Numbered from the stretch's first letter, positions 17,717 to 27,040 are shown. The stretch: DNA of 64,000 nt from Paenibacillus brevis (GCF_018919145.1 NZ_JAHLQJ010000009.1:62001-126000), one strand, 5' to 3'. Numbers and translations are program-made. The notes: generated by a model not told the origin, from the letters alone.

Positions 17717-18139
17717 ATGAAAATATGTCTACAAAGATCGCTGCTGCCGGCATTATGCGCTTTAATCCTTCTCCTTGGGGGTTGCGGAAACAAACAGGAT
17801 CAGTATAACCATGCTTCTGTCGGCGTGACGGAAGCGATTCTGGTGGAGTTGACCGTAATTCCGGGCGAGGTGAAGGTCGGGGAAAACATCAGGTTTGAGG
17901 CAAAAGTGACCTATCAGGATCAGCCGGTGGATGATGCGAAAGAGGTTATGTTTGAATTAGGCAGAACGGACGGATCGACTGATGAACAACATGTCATGGA
18001 AACGGTAGCGAGTTCGGGAGACGGACTTTATGTGTGGGAGACGTCACTTGATGAAGCTGGAGAGTATGAAGTGACTTCCCATGTAACGGCAATGGATCAG
18101 CATTCCATGCCATCGGAGACATTCGTTGTAAATGAATAA
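17717..18139 (+). CDS. Lipoprotein with YtkA/FixH-like domain
   Basis: A 140-residue exported lipoprotein. The signal peptide ends in the lipobox LLGGC (Cys about 23). The mature part is a beta-rich YtkA-like domain: VELTVIPGEVKVGENIRFEA, then GDGLYVWETSLDEAGEYEVTSHV. Such domains occur in copper-handling and surface proteins; the exact role here is unknown. The ATG at 17717 follows AAGGAGGGG at 17701-17709. A terminator follows. Confidence 0.8.
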   Translation: MKICLQRSLLPALCALILLLGGCGNKQDQYNHASVGVTEAILVELTVIPGEVKVGENIRFEAKVTYQDQPVDDAKEVMFELGRTDGSTDEQHVMETVASSGDGLYVWETSLDEAGEYEVTSHVTAMDQHSMPSETFVVNE

Positions 18140-18147
18140 GCTATAGG

Positions 18148-18174
18148 AGGAGCGCCTGCAAAGCGCTCTTTTCT
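18148..18174 (+). terminator. Intrinsic terminator after the YtkA-like lipoprotein gene
   Basis: GAGCGC pairs with GCGCTC across CTGCAAA, followed by TTTTCTT. Confidence 0.75.
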
Positions 18175-18176
18175 TG

Positions 18177-18230
18177 TATTTCCAAACATTCGAACGATTT
18201 TAGAATATAATAATTTAATGTTCGGAAATA
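18177..18230. repeat. Inverted repeat upstream of metH
   Basis: TATTTCCAAACATT (18177-18190) is complementary to AATGTTCGGAAATA (18217-18230) at 13 of 14 positions, around an AT-rich 26-base loop. It may be a protein-binding site or a transcript hairpin. No S-box or cobalamin-riboswitch core was recognised in this 220-bp gap. Confidence 0.6.
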
Positions 18231-18284
18231 CCTAATTACACTAAATAAATAGGATTACTATATTTAATGAATCGGACAGCTGCT

Positions 18285-18318
18285 AAGCTTAAGAAGATTA
18301 TCCCTTTTCTTAACGGCT
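18285..18318 (+). other. Hairpin in the metH leader
   Basis: AAGC-TTAAGAA pairs with TTCTTAA-(CG)-GCTT around a GATTATCCCTT loop, about 45 bp before the metH start. It has no T-tract and so is not a classical terminator. Role unknown. Confidence 0.5.
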
Positions 18319-18364
18319 TGCTTCTGCTAAACTAAAACATAACGTTTTACGGGAGGGATTGGTC

Positions 18365-21300
18365 ATGAGTAAACCTAGCTTGGAAATGATGATGAAAGAA
18401 CGAATATTAATACTTGATGGAGCTATGGGTACCATGATCCAGCAGGAGAATCTGGAAAGTGAGGATTTCGGCGGTGAGGAACTGGACGGATGTAACGAAA
18501 TTCTCGTACTTACCCGGCCTGAGCTGATTCAGAACATACATGAACAGTACCTTGAGGCGGGTGCTGATTTAATTGAGACGAACACCTTCGGGGCAACCTC
18601 GGTGGTTCTGGCCGAATATGACCTGCAGGATCGCTCGCGCGAAATTAATCTTGCGGCTGCTAAATTAGCGGTGGCAGCTGCGGAGAAATATAGCACCCCT
18701 GAGCACCCCAGATATGTGGTAGGCGCGATGGGACCTACTACAAAGACGCTGTCTGTTACTGGAGGGATCACGTTTCAGGAGCTGATCAACACCTATGAAG
18801 AGCAGGCGATTGCCCTGATTGACGCGGGTGTTGATGCACTTTTGCTTGAGACATCTCAAGACACATTAAACGTAAAAGCAGGAAGCATCGGGATACGCAA
18901 TGCGTATACGAAGACAGGGAAATCTCTGCCGCTCATGATCTCGGGTACGATTGAGCCGATGGGTACAACCCTTGCCGGTCAAAATATCGAAGCCTTCTAT
19001 ATTTCGCTAGAGCATCTCAAGCCGGTCTCGGTAGGTTTGAACTGTGCGACTGGACCGGAATTTATGCGTGATCATCTTCGCACCTTGTCCGAAATGGCGA
19101 AGGCAGGGGTGAGTTGTTATCCCAATGCCGGTTTGCCTGATGAAAACGGAAATTACCATGAGTCTCCGGATTCGCTGGCCAAGAAAATGGCTGGGTTTGC
19201 CGAGCAAGGATGGCTGAATATTGCCGGAGGCTGCTGCGGCACAACCCCTGCTCATATCCGGGCGATGGCTGAGCAATTGAAGGCGTATCCTCCGCGGCCG
19301 TTAAACGGCAATCATTTGCCTGCGATATCCGGAATTGATCCGGTATATATCGAGAGCGACAACCGGCCTTATATGGTCGGAGAGAGAACGAATGTTCTGG
19401 GTTCGCGCAAATTTAAACGTTTAATTGTGGAGGGAAAATATGAGGAAGCTTCCGAGATTGCCAGAGCCCAGGTAAAGAGCGGCGCACAGGTCATTGATGT
19501 ATGCGTTCAGGACCCGGACCGGGATGAAGCCGAAGATATCAAGAAGTTCCTTGAACTGGTTGCTAAAAAAGTGAAGGTACCGCTGATGATCGATACCACC
19601 GACCCAACGGTGCTGGATTTAGCCTTGAGCTACAGCCAGGGGAAATCGATTATTAACTCCATTAATCTTGAAGATGGGGAAGAAAAGTTTGAGCATGTTA
19701 CTCCTCTGATTCATAAATATGGCGCTTCGGTTGTCGTAGGAACCATAGATGAGCGGGGACAAGCAATCAAACGGATGGACAAGCTGGAGGTTGCCAAGCG
19801 GTCTCATGATTTGCTTGTGCACAAATATGGTCTTCAAGCGGAAAACCTGATCTTTGATCCGCTTGTTTTCCCTGTTGGCACAGGGGATGAGCAGTACCTT
19901 GGTTCAGCGAAGGAGACGATTGAAGGAATCAGGCTGATTAAGCAGGAGCTTCCTGCTTGCCAGACCGTGCTTGGGATCAGTAATGTCTCATTCGGGCTTC
20001 CGGAGGCAGGGCGCGAGGTGCTTAACTCCGTATTCCTGTATGAGTGCACCAAGGCAGGGCTTGATTATGCCATCGTCAATACCGAGAAGCTGGAACGGTA
20101 TGCCTCGATTCCGGAGGAAGAACGCAGACTTGCTGAAGAATTAATCTACAATACAAATGATGAGACATTGGCCGCCTTTGTCGCCGCATTCCGGAATAAG
20201 AAGCCGGAGAAAAAAGAAAAGGCGGTCCTCCTTAACCTGGAAGAACGTCTGGCATCTTATGTCGTTGAAGGCTCGAAGGAAGGCCTGATCCCGGATTTGG
20301 AAGAAGCGCTGGGCAAATACTCTGCGCTGGAGGTCATAAACGGTCCGTTGATGGCCGGGATGGAGGAAGTAGGCCGGTTGTTCAACAAGAATGAACTGAT
20401 CGTGGCCGAAGTACTGCAAAGCGCAGAGGTGATGAAGGCATCGGTGGGTTTCCTGGAGCCTCATATGGAGAAGAATGAGAGCTCGGTGAAAGGGAAGATT
20501 TTGCTTGCTACCGTTAAAGGCGACGTGCATGACATCGGCAAAAATCTGGTGGAGATCATTCTATCCAATAACGGTTACAAAATCATCAATTTGGGTATAA
20601 AAGTACCACCGGAACGGATCATTGAATCCTGCCGGGAAGAGAAACCGGATGCGATCGGTTTGTCCGGGCTGTTGGTGAAGTCTGCGCAGCAGATGGTCAC
20701 AACCGCACAAGATTTGCGGACGGCAGGCATCGATGTCCCGATTTTGGTTGGCGGTGCCGCCCTGACCCGTAAATTTACTAGAACGAGAATTCGGCCAGAA
20801 TATGAAGGTATGGTGCTGTATGCCAAGGATGCAATGGACGGGCTTGATCTGGCGAACCAGCTGATGGATCCTTCCCGCCGGGAGTTGATCCGGAAGGAAC
20901 AGATTAAGGAGCTCGAGGCGGATGCGGTCCAGAAGCCTGTTCAACCGTTGCCGACGCTAACCCGTGCGCTGAGATCAAGCATTTCTCCGGATGCCCCGGT
21001 ATATATCCCGCCGGATCTCGATCGCCACGTGCTTCGGGATTATCCGATGAATCACATTATTCCGTACATTAATATGCAAATGCTGCTGGGGCATCATCTT
21101 GGCTTGCGGGGCTCCGTGGAACAGCTGCTGGCTTCCGGCGATGAGAAGGCAACGCAGCTGAAAGAAACTGTCGATTCTATTTTGCAATCGGCGGTGCAGC
21201 ACGGTACGATTAAAGCACAAGCGATGTACCGTTTTTTTCCTGCACAATCGCGGGGAGATGATATTCTGGTCTATGACCCGGCAGATCCTTCCCGTGTGCT

Positions 21301-21802
21301 CCACACCTTTACCTTCCCGAGACAACGGGTCGAGCCCTTCCTGTGCCTTGCGGATTTCCTTAAATCGGTTGAGAGCGGAGTTATGGACTACGTAGGATTC
21401 CTCGTTGTTACCGCAGGTCAAGGCATCAGCGAGCAGGCCGAGCAATGGAAGCAGAATGGCGATTACTTGCGTTCGCATGCTCTTCAAGCCGTTGCTTTGG
21501 AGACTGCGGAGGCACTTGCAGAACGGGTCCATCACATTATGCGAGATATCTGGGGATTTCCAGATTCGCCTGAAATGACGATGAAGCAGCGGCATGGTGC
21601 CCGATATCAAGGAATTCGAGTGTCTTACGGCTATCCGGCTTGTCCGGATCTGGAATACCAGCAGCCGCTATTTGAGCTGATGAAGCCGGAAGACATCGGA
21701 ATACAGCTTACTGACGGCTTCATGATGGAGCCGGAGGCCTCGGTCACAGCAATGGTCTTCGCGCATCCCGAAGCACAGTACTTTAATGTCGACAAAGCTT
21801 AG
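18365..21802 (+). CDS. metH: Cobalamin-dependent methionine synthase MetH
   Basis: A 1145-residue modular enzyme that methylates homocysteine with methyltetrahydrofolate through B12. The homocysteine domain ends with the zinc ligands GGCCGTTP (about 288). The pterin domain has VGERTNVLGSRKF (about 340) and VIDVCVQDPDRDE. The cobalamin cap and Rossmann domain carry GDVHDIG at 719-725, with His722 as the lower B12 ligand, then LSGLLVKS. The reactivation domain spans about 880-1145. The ATG at 18365 follows GGGAGGG; a TTG six bases upstream is less likely. Full length, four modules in order. Confidence 0.97.
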   Translation: MSKPSLEMMMKERILILDGAMGTMIQQENLESEDFGGEELDGCNEILVLTRPELIQNIHEQYLEAGADLIETNTFGATSVVLAEYDLQDRSREINLAAAKLAVAAAEKYSTPEHPRYVVGAMGPTTKTLSVTGGITFQELINTYEEQAIALIDAGVDALLLETSQDTLNVKAGSIGIRNAYTKTGKSLPLMISGTIEPMGTTLAGQNIEAFYISLEHLKPVSVGLNCATGPEFMRDHLRTLSEMAKAGVSCYPNAGLPDENGNYHESPDSLAKKMAGFAEQGWLNIAGGCCGTTPAHIRAMAEQLKAYPPRPLNGNHLPAISGIDPVYIESDNRPYMVGERTNVLGSRKFKRLIVEGKYEEASEIARAQVKSGAQVIDVCVQDPDRDEAEDIKKFLELVAKKVKVPLMIDTTDPTVLDLALSYSQGKSIINSINLEDGEEKFEHVTPLIHKYGASVVVGTIDERGQAIKRMDKLEVAKRSHDLLVHKYGLQAENLIFDPLVFPVGTGDEQYLGSAKETIEGIRLIKQELPACQTVLGISNVSFGLPEAGREVLNSVFLYECTKAGLDYAIVNTEKLERYASIPEEERRLAEELIYNTNDETLAAFVAAFRNKKPEKKEKAVLLNLEERLASYVVEGSKEGLIPDLEEALGKYSALEVINGPLMAGMEEVGRLFNKNELIVAEVLQSAEVMKASVGFLEPHMEKNESSVKGKILLATVKGDVHDIGKNLVEIILSNNGYKIINLGIKVPPERIIESCREEKPDAIGLSGLLVKSAQQMVTTAQDLRTAGIDVPILVGGAALTRKFTRTRIRPEYEGMVLYAKDAMDGLDLANQLMDPSRRELIRKEQIKELEADAVQKPVQPLPTLTRALRSSISPDAPVYIPPDLDRHVLRDYPMNHIIPYINMQMLLGHHLGLRGSVEQLLASGDEKATQLKETVDSILQSAVQHGTIKAQAMYRFFPAQSRGDDILVYDPADPSRVLHTFTFPRQRVEPFLCLADFLKSVESGVMDYVGFLVVTAGQGISEQAEQWKQNGDYLRSHALQAVALETAEALAERVHHIMRDIWGFPDSPEMTMKQRHGARYQGIRVSYGYPACPDLEYQQPLFELMKPEDIGIQLTDGFMMEPEASVTAMVFAHPEAQYFNVDKA

Positions 21803-21819
21803 AATCCCCGTTCCAGGAA

Positions 21820-21845
21820 CCCTCCGAGATCTCGGAGGGTTTTGA
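21820..21845 (+). terminator. Intrinsic terminator after metH
   Basis: CCTCCGAGA and TCTCGGAGG form a perfect stem followed by GTTTTG. Confidence 0.8.
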
Positions 21846-21884
21846 CAATGCGGGTGATTCCCGGCGATGAGATGGAGGCGAATT

Positions 21885-22808
21885 ATGGATCTGTACTTTA
21901 TGGGAACCAATGCCGGAGTGCCTTCTCTGGAGAGAAATGTAACCTCCCTAGCGTTAAGATTGTTTGACGAGCGGAGAAGCTTCTGGCTGTTCGACTGCGG
22001 CGAGGCGACACAGCATCAGATTTTGCGTTCACCGTTAAAGCTGAGCAAGCTTGAATTTATCTTTATCACTCATTTGCATGGTGACCATCTGTTTGGCCTG
22101 CCCGGATTATTGTCCAGCAGGGCCTATCAGGGGGGAGATACGCCGCTCGTACTGTTTGGACCTCCTGGGATCAAACGGTTTGTGAATACTGTGCTTGAGC
22201 TCAGCGAATCCAGAATTAATTACAAATTGGAGATTGTGGAGCATGAAGGCGGCAGTTTATTCGAGGATGCCTCGTTTCGGGTGGAGTCTGCGAAGCTGGA
22301 TCATCGGATTGACAGCTACGGCTACCGAATCGTGGAGAAGAGCCAGCCCGGCAAGCTGAACCAGGAGCTCCTGGCGAAGCATGGCATCTCACCGGGGCCT
22401 CTCTATGGTCAATTGAAGCGAGGGGAGAGCATACAGACAGCAGACGGGACCATTCTGCGTCCTGAGGATGTGCTAGGAGAACCGAAGCGTGGAAGAATCG
22501 TGACCATCCTCGGAGATACGCGCCCTTGTCCGGCCGAGCATCCGCTTGCTGATAGAGCGGATGTATTAGTGCATGAAGCGACATTCATGCATGATCTGGC
22601 TGAGACAGCTTATACTTATCATCACAGTACGGCGCGCCAGGCCGCCGAGGTTGCTAAGCAAAGTGAATGTAAGAGCCTATATCTTACCCACTTTAGCTCC
22701 CGTTACAAATATGAGCATCAGCTGGAACAACTGCTGTCTGAGGCAAGAGAAGTTTTTCCGGATTCCTATCTGGCTCAGGAGCATGAGTTGTACCCAGTCC
22801 TGCGATAA
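21885..22808 (+). CDS. rnz: Ribonuclease Z
   Basis: A 307-residue metallo-beta-lactamase-fold endonuclease that matures tRNA 3' ends. The metal motif THLHGDH gives His63, His65, Asp67 and His68, with GDTRPC and a late LTHFSSRY (His) supplying other ligands. FDCGEATQHQ near 37-46 is typical. The ATG at 21885 follows ATGGAGG at 21872-21878. Length matches the long tRNase Z form of Bacillota. Confidence 0.95.
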   Translation: MDLYFMGTNAGVPSLERNVTSLALRLFDERRSFWLFDCGEATQHQILRSPLKLSKLEFIFITHLHGDHLFGLPGLLSSRAYQGGDTPLVLFGPPGIKRFVNTVLELSESRINYKLEIVEHEGGSLFEDASFRVESAKLDHRIDSYGYRIVEKSQPGKLNQELLAKHGISPGPLYGQLKRGESIQTADGTILRPEDVLGEPKRGRIVTILGDTRPCPAEHPLADRADVLVHEATFMHDLAETAYTYHHSTARQAAEVAKQSECKSLYLTHFSSRYKYEHQLEQLLSEAREVFPDSYLAQEHELYPVLR

Positions 22809-22957
22809 GTATAAATTATTTTCCGGGAAAGCGCAGGAAATGACAGTTATTACCAAGGTTAGCGGGCTCTAAATTGGCCATTTGGACTGTTGTTGAGCGC
22901 ATTCGACAAAATATAAGCTGATTTGAACCGTTTTCGGAAATAAGCAACTGGAGGAAT

Positions 22958-22987
22958 TTGCCTGCTCTTTGTATTTATAGGTACAAT
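22958..22987 (+). promoter_or_regulatory. Putative sigma-A promoter for the yutF-like gene
   Basis: TTGCCT, an 18-bp spacer and TACAAT, ending 20 bp before the start codon. The remaining 22809-22957 region shows no ORF or clear structure. Confidence 0.55.
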
Positions 22988-23007
22988 AGAGATCAGAGGG
23001 TGAATAA

Positions 23008-23814
23008 ATGAACATGACAACGATGCGATGGAAAGCTTATCTGATTGATCTTGATGGAACTTTATATCACGGAAATCGTATGATTGATGGAGCGGATATT
23101 TTGATCGCGGGATTTCAACAGACTTCGACCCCGTATCTCTTTGTGACGAACAACTCTTCAAAGACGCCGGAAGAGGTTGCCGAGCGGTTATCCTCCATGG
23201 GGATTCCTGCCAAGGCAGACCAAGTATGCACCTCAGCTGTGGCGGCAGCCGAATATATAGCGGGTGAACAGCCTGGCTGCCGGGTCGCCTATATCGGCGA
23301 ACAGGGATTGTCCAGCGCGCTGGAGGATGCCGGATTGAGGCTTGTGGAGGATGATCCTGAAGTGGTAGTGCAAGGGATCGATCTTTCTTTTACATATGAC
23401 AAGCTTGCAAATGCGGCAGGCTGGATCAGAAATGGAGCCAAGTATGTGTTAACCAACCCGGATCTCTTGCTGCCTGCGAATGGCGGGCTGATGCCGGGGG
23501 CTGGAACCCTGTCAGCCGCGATTCAAGCAGCTACCGGCAGCAAGCCCGTTGTCATCGGCAAGCCGTCAGGGATATTGATGAAGCATGCGATTGATCGCCT
23601 GGGATTGAGCCCTGAAGAGGTTGCTGTTGTCGGCGATAATATGCTGACCGACATATCTGCAGGCGTGCAAGCCGGATGTGGAACCATACTTGTGCTTACC
23701 GGAATTACAACCGATGCGAATCTCCAGAGCTTTATTGCTGATGCGGGAGTACAGCCGGATCTGATTTACCGTAATTTGCATGAATTGCGTCAGAGCATCG
23801 CCGGTGCATTCTAA
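23008..23814 (+). CDS. HAD-IIA family phosphatase, YutF/NagD-like
   Basis: A 268-residue phosphatase. Motif I is LIDLDGTLYHG with Asp14 and Asp16, motif II FVTNNSSKT, a type C2 cap in the middle, then VIGKPSG and VVGDNMLTDI. This is the subfamily that includes YutF and NagD; substrates of such enzymes are small phosphorylated metabolites or lipids, not determined here. The ATG at 23008 follows CAGAGGGTG. Downstream genes belong to a repair cluster after a 96-bp gap. Confidence 0.88.
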   Translation: MNMTTMRWKAYLIDLDGTLYHGNRMIDGADILIAGFQQTSTPYLFVTNNSSKTPEEVAERLSSMGIPAKADQVCTSAVAAAEYIAGEQPGCRVAYIGEQGLSSALEDAGLRLVEDDPEVVVQGIDLSFTYDKLANAAGWIRNGAKYVLTNPDLLLPANGGLMPGAGTLSAAIQAATGSKPVVIGKPSGILMKHAIDRLGLSPEEVAVVGDNMLTDISAGVQAGCGTILVLTGITTDANLQSFIADAGVQPDLIYRNLHELRQSIAGAF

Positions 23815-23910
23815 GAATCGAGAACACTTTACGAGTAGTCCAACTTAAGAATTATTTGGTTCAATGTATATGCAGATGTAAATGGAACGCTAGTTGAAAG
23901 GACGATGAAG

Positions 23911-24729
23911 ATGCCGGAATTACCGGAAATGGAGCATTACCGGATTGAGCTGTCCAAGCGCCTCTTGGACAAAGAAATTACGGATGTGCAGATTAACAGG
24001 GAAAAATCGTTGAATATAACCGCAGAGCTGTTTAAAGAACGAGTGGTTGGGAAAAAGATTATTTTCGTGGAACGGCGGGCCAAGCATCTGTTGTTTCATC
24101 TGGATAACGGGCGCCGTCTTTTGCTTCATCTTATGCTTGGAGGCTTAATCTATTTAGGTGCCAAAGATGACCGGCCTAACCGCAATACCCAGATCGAAAT
24201 CGAATTCGGTCCTGAGCTGGTTCTTTATTTCATCGGGCTGCGGCTGGGATATTTACATGAAATGAGCGCGCGTGAGGCGGACGAAACCTTGTCCCACCTG
24301 GGACCGGAGCCATTCGGACGAAAAATGAATCTGGAGTTGTTCAAAAAACTGCTGCAAAAGCGCCGGGGCAGCCTGAAGACGGTGCTGGTCAATCAAGATG
24401 TGATCTCAGGCATTGGCAACTGTTATGCCGATGAGATTGCATTTGCGGCCGAATTGAGACCTACTGTGAAGGTGCAGAGTCTCGGGGATGAGGATCTTGA
24501 GCGGTTGTATGAAGCAATGCGGGAGACTCTGTCTGAAATGACCGAAGCCGGAGGTTATATGGAACTGCCGCTAACGCAAGCGGATACCGTGACCGGCGGT
24601 GCAAATGACCGCTTGAAGGTCTATGACCGCGAGGGGGAGCCTTGTCCAAGGTGCGGTGATAGCATTGTGAAGGAAGAAATGAATGGACGTAAAGTATTCT
24701 ACAGCCCTGGCTGTCAGGATGTCCGATAA
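23911..24729 (+). CDS. Fpg/Nei-family DNA glycosylase (MutM paralogue)
   Basis: A 272-residue base-excision glycosylase. After Met removal the N-terminus is PELPEMEH, with catalytic Pro and Glu; the ATG at 23911 is therefore chosen over 23905, and AAAGGA at 23897-23902 fits. The beta-hairpin lysine is in ERRAKHLLF and the H2TH segment in VISGIGNCYADE. The C-terminal zinc finger reads CPRCG then FYSPGCQ, with Ser where the third zinc Cys normally stands. It overlaps the endonuclease IV gene by 11 bp, pairing a glycosylase with an AP endonuclease. Confidence 0.88.
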   Translation: MPELPEMEHYRIELSKRLLDKEITDVQINREKSLNITAELFKERVVGKKIIFVERRAKHLLFHLDNGRRLLLHLMLGGLIYLGAKDDRPNRNTQIEIEFGPELVLYFIGLRLGYLHEMSAREADETLSHLGPEPFGRKMNLELFKKLLQKRRGSLKTVLVNQDVISGIGNCYADEIAFAAELRPTVKVQSLGDEDLERLYEAMRETLSEMTEAGGYMELPLTQADTVTGGANDRLKVYDREGEPCPRCGDSIVKEEMNGRKVFYSPGCQDVR

Positions 24730-25585
24730 AATAAGGATCGGCGGCCATCTCAGTATCAGGGGAGGATACGGTAAGGCAGCAGAAGAAGCGAGACTGCATT
24801 GTGCCGGGGCGTTTCAGTATTTTCCGAAAAACCCTCGCAGTTTGGCAGTGAAGGATTATGATAAGAGAGACGCATCCCGTTGCAAGGAAATCAGCTCAAA
24901 GCATGGAATTATCTCTGTTGCTCACACGCCTTATCCCTCAAATCTGGCTTTAGGACAAGAAGCGGATGCAGGGCAATACGCAGCAGTTGTGTCGTCACTT
25001 AGGAATGATCTTGAAATTGCGGAGAGTTGCGGCTCATTGGGAATTGTTGTTCATTTTGGCACATATAAGAAAAGAAACCCCTTACAAGGATATCAAAATG
25101 TTATACAATGTATAAATGAAGTGCTATCCGGCTGGGGAGGTATCGCCAAGCTTCTGATCGAGAATCAGGCTGGCGACCATGGTATGATGGGCATGACACT
25201 GGAAGAAATGGTGCAGATTCGAGACCTGTGCCAATCGCCGGGCAGTATTGGGTTTTGCCTGGATTCGTGCCATGCGTTTGCATCCGGAATGTGGCGCGGC
25301 GAGAATGATGATGACTTTATACCAAGAGCTGAGCAACTCGGTTACTTGGATGCGCTTGAAGTCATTCATTTGAATGACTCCCGGTATCCGGTTCTGTCCC
25401 GGAAGGATCGACACGCCAGAGTCGGTCAGGGATTCATTGGCAAGGCAGGCTTTTGCAGTCTGTTAAGCCATCCTGTAATTCGGACGAAGCCGATGATTAT
25501 GGAGAGCGAATCGGGAGAAGACGGCACCTACATGGAAGATATTAATCGTGTTTTTGAATGGATAGAGGCAGAACAACCGGAATAA
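24719..25585 (+). CDS. nfo: Endonuclease IV-family AP endonuclease
   Basis: A 288-residue TIM-barrel, zinc-dependent AP endonuclease. Metal-ligand motifs are HTPYPSNL, VVHFGTYKK, LLIENQAG, FCLDSCHAFASG, IHLNDS and DRHARVGQG. The ATG at 24719 gives MSDKIRIGGHLSIRGG, matching the family N-terminus; it overlaps the stop of the glycosylase gene. The ribosome site (TCAGG) is weak, so translational coupling is likely. It should process the abasic sites left by the upstream enzyme. Confidence 0.92.
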   Translation: MSDKIRIGGHLSIRGGYGKAAEEARLHCAGAFQYFPKNPRSLAVKDYDKRDASRCKEISSKHGIISVAHTPYPSNLALGQEADAGQYAAVVSSLRNDLEIAESCGSLGIVVHFGTYKKRNPLQGYQNVIQCINEVLSGWGGIAKLLIENQAGDHGMMGMTLEEMVQIRDLCQSPGSIGFCLDSCHAFASGMWRGENDDDFIPRAEQLGYLDALEVIHLNDSRYPVLSRKDRHARVGQGFIGKAGFCSLLSHPVIRTKPMIMESESGEDGTYMEDINRVFEWIEAEQPE

Positions 25586-25606
25586 TTGCGGAAAGGAAGA
25601 ATTAAT

Positions 25607-25951
25607 GTGATTCATGTATATATGGATGACTTTCGACGATGTCCCGAAGGATTCACCTTGGCAAGATCGGTCGACGAATGTCTGGAGCTGCTCAGGCAAG
25701 CAGAGGTAGACATCTTGTCGCTTGATTTTGATATGGGACCAAATGAGAAGACGGGGAATGATGTAGCTACCGCTATTGCAATGGAAGGGCTTTATGCCCG
25801 CGAGATTTATCTACATTCCTCCAGCATGTATGGAAGAAGAAGCATGTATGACATATTGCATCAGAATAAGCCGGACCATGTCATTCTGCATACCGGCCCG
25901 ATTCCGTTTGATCTCCTGGATGAAATTGAACGTAAAGCAGGGGGATACTAG
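25607..25951 (+). CDS. Small cyclic-phosphate-processing receiver-domain protein
   Basis: A 114-residue single-domain protein with a CheY-like layout: VYMDDFRRCPEGF at the N-terminus, ILSLDFDMG in the middle and a C-terminal VILHTGPIPF strand. This resembles the cREC receiver family proposed to act in cyclic-phosphate RNA processing. The biochemical role is unproven. The GTG at 25607 follows AAAGGAAG at 25592-25599. It ends one base before the RlmM-like methyltransferase, so the two are likely cotranscribed. Confidence 0.65.
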   Translation: MIHVYMDDFRRCPEGFTLARSVDECLELLRQAEVDILSLDFDMGPNEKTGNDVATAIAMEGLYAREIYLHSSSMYGRRSMYDILHQNKPDHVILHTGPIPFDLLDEIERKAGGY

Positions 25952-25952
25952 G

Positions 25953-27008
25953 TTGACGACAAGATTAATATGCTCGGCAAATCACGGGTTTGCTCCATAT
26001 GCACAGGAAGAGCTGCGCCGTCGGTTCGGTGCTGTAAAGAGCCGCTTTTTGGTGCCGGGAGAAGTATTTGTGGCTGTGATTGAAGAGCCGGCAGAGAATT
26101 TGGTAGAGCAAATGGTAAGCCAGCCTCCTATTTTCCTGCGGCATATGTTCGTCGTTGATCAGGCTTGGGAAATCGCTGGGCAAGGAGAGTCCGGGGTGGA
26201 AAAAGAGGATGCTGTTCCTCCTGCTTGGCTATCTGAGATACAGGAGCTCCTGAAAAATGATGATAGGCTGCAGCAAAGCCGGATTGCCGTTCAGACAAGA
26301 AAAAGCGAGCAATCCGTATGGAATTGTTCAGCGGCAGAGCTAAAGGATGCGATCCAGAGCGGCCTGGATGAACTGAATGCCGAGTTTGCAGTTCGCGATG
26401 CGGACTGGATTATCTCAGTGTTCGCGGCTGCAAATGCCGTATATATGGGAATTGCTAAGCCTGAACATAATATATCGGACTGGAACGGCGGCGCTGTCCG
26501 ATTTCAAAAGGAAGAGGGGCAAATCTCCCGGGCCAAGTTCAAACTGCTCGAAGCGGAGAAGGTGTTCGGAATTGACTTTACCTCCTTCCATCAAGCGCTG
26601 GATATCGGAGCTGCACCAGGAGGCTGGACCTCCTTCTTGCTGGAAAGAGGTCTGAATGTTACTGCGGTGGATCCAGCGAAACTGCATCCCACCGTCCTTG
26701 CTTCTCCCAGACTGACTTATATTCAGAAGAATGCCGGGAGTGTGCAGTTCAAGGATAATCAGTTCGACCTGCTTGTCTGTGATATGAGCTGGAGTCCGAA
26801 GCTGACCGCTAAGCTGGTATCTGAGCTGCTGTATTGCTTGGCTCCAGGGGGGACTGCGGTAATCACGGTGAAGCTGCTGACCAAAAAGCCAATGGCATTG
26901 ATTCAGGAGGTCATGACGACCTTCCAGAATGCGAGACTCCAGATTCAACGGGCCAAGCAGCTCTTCCATAACCGAGACGAAATCACGCTATACATGATTA
27001 AATATTAA
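25953..27008 (+). CDS. FtsJ/RlmM-like SAM-dependent RNA methyltransferase
   Basis: A 351-residue protein. An N-terminal THUMP-like portion (about 1-190) precedes an FtsJ-type Rossmann domain: SRAKFKLLEAEKVFGI, motif I ALDIGAAPGGWTSFLLERG (about 212-230), then LLVCDMSWSP and ITVKLL. The K-D-K-type arrangement suggests 2'-O-ribose methylation, as in RlmM acting on 23S rRNA; the target is not proven. The TTG at 25953 follows AGGGGGA with 8-base spacing, and no ATG is near. Confidence 0.8.
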   Translation: MTTRLICSANHGFAPYAQEELRRRFGAVKSRFLVPGEVFVAVIEEPAENLVEQMVSQPPIFLRHMFVVDQAWEIAGQGESGVEKEDAVPPAWLSEIQELLKNDDRLQQSRIAVQTRKSEQSVWNCSAAELKDAIQSGLDELNAEFAVRDADWIISVFAAANAVYMGIAKPEHNISDWNGGAVRFQKEEGQISRAKFKLLEAEKVFGIDFTSFHQALDIGAAPGGWTSFLLERGLNVTAVDPAKLHPTVLASPRLTYIQKNAGSVQFKDNQFDLLVCDMSWSPKLTAKLVSELLYCLAPGGTAVITVKLLTKKPMALIQEVMTTFQNARLQIQRAKQLFHNRDEITLYMIKY

Positions 27009-27040
27009 TGCGATTAATTAAATTGGAATGAAATATTGCT

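Noticed and set aside
18140-18364. S-box (SAM) or cobalamin riboswitch before metH
   Set aside because: Expected by gene function, but no recognisable core or terminal T-tract terminator near metH was seen by eye.
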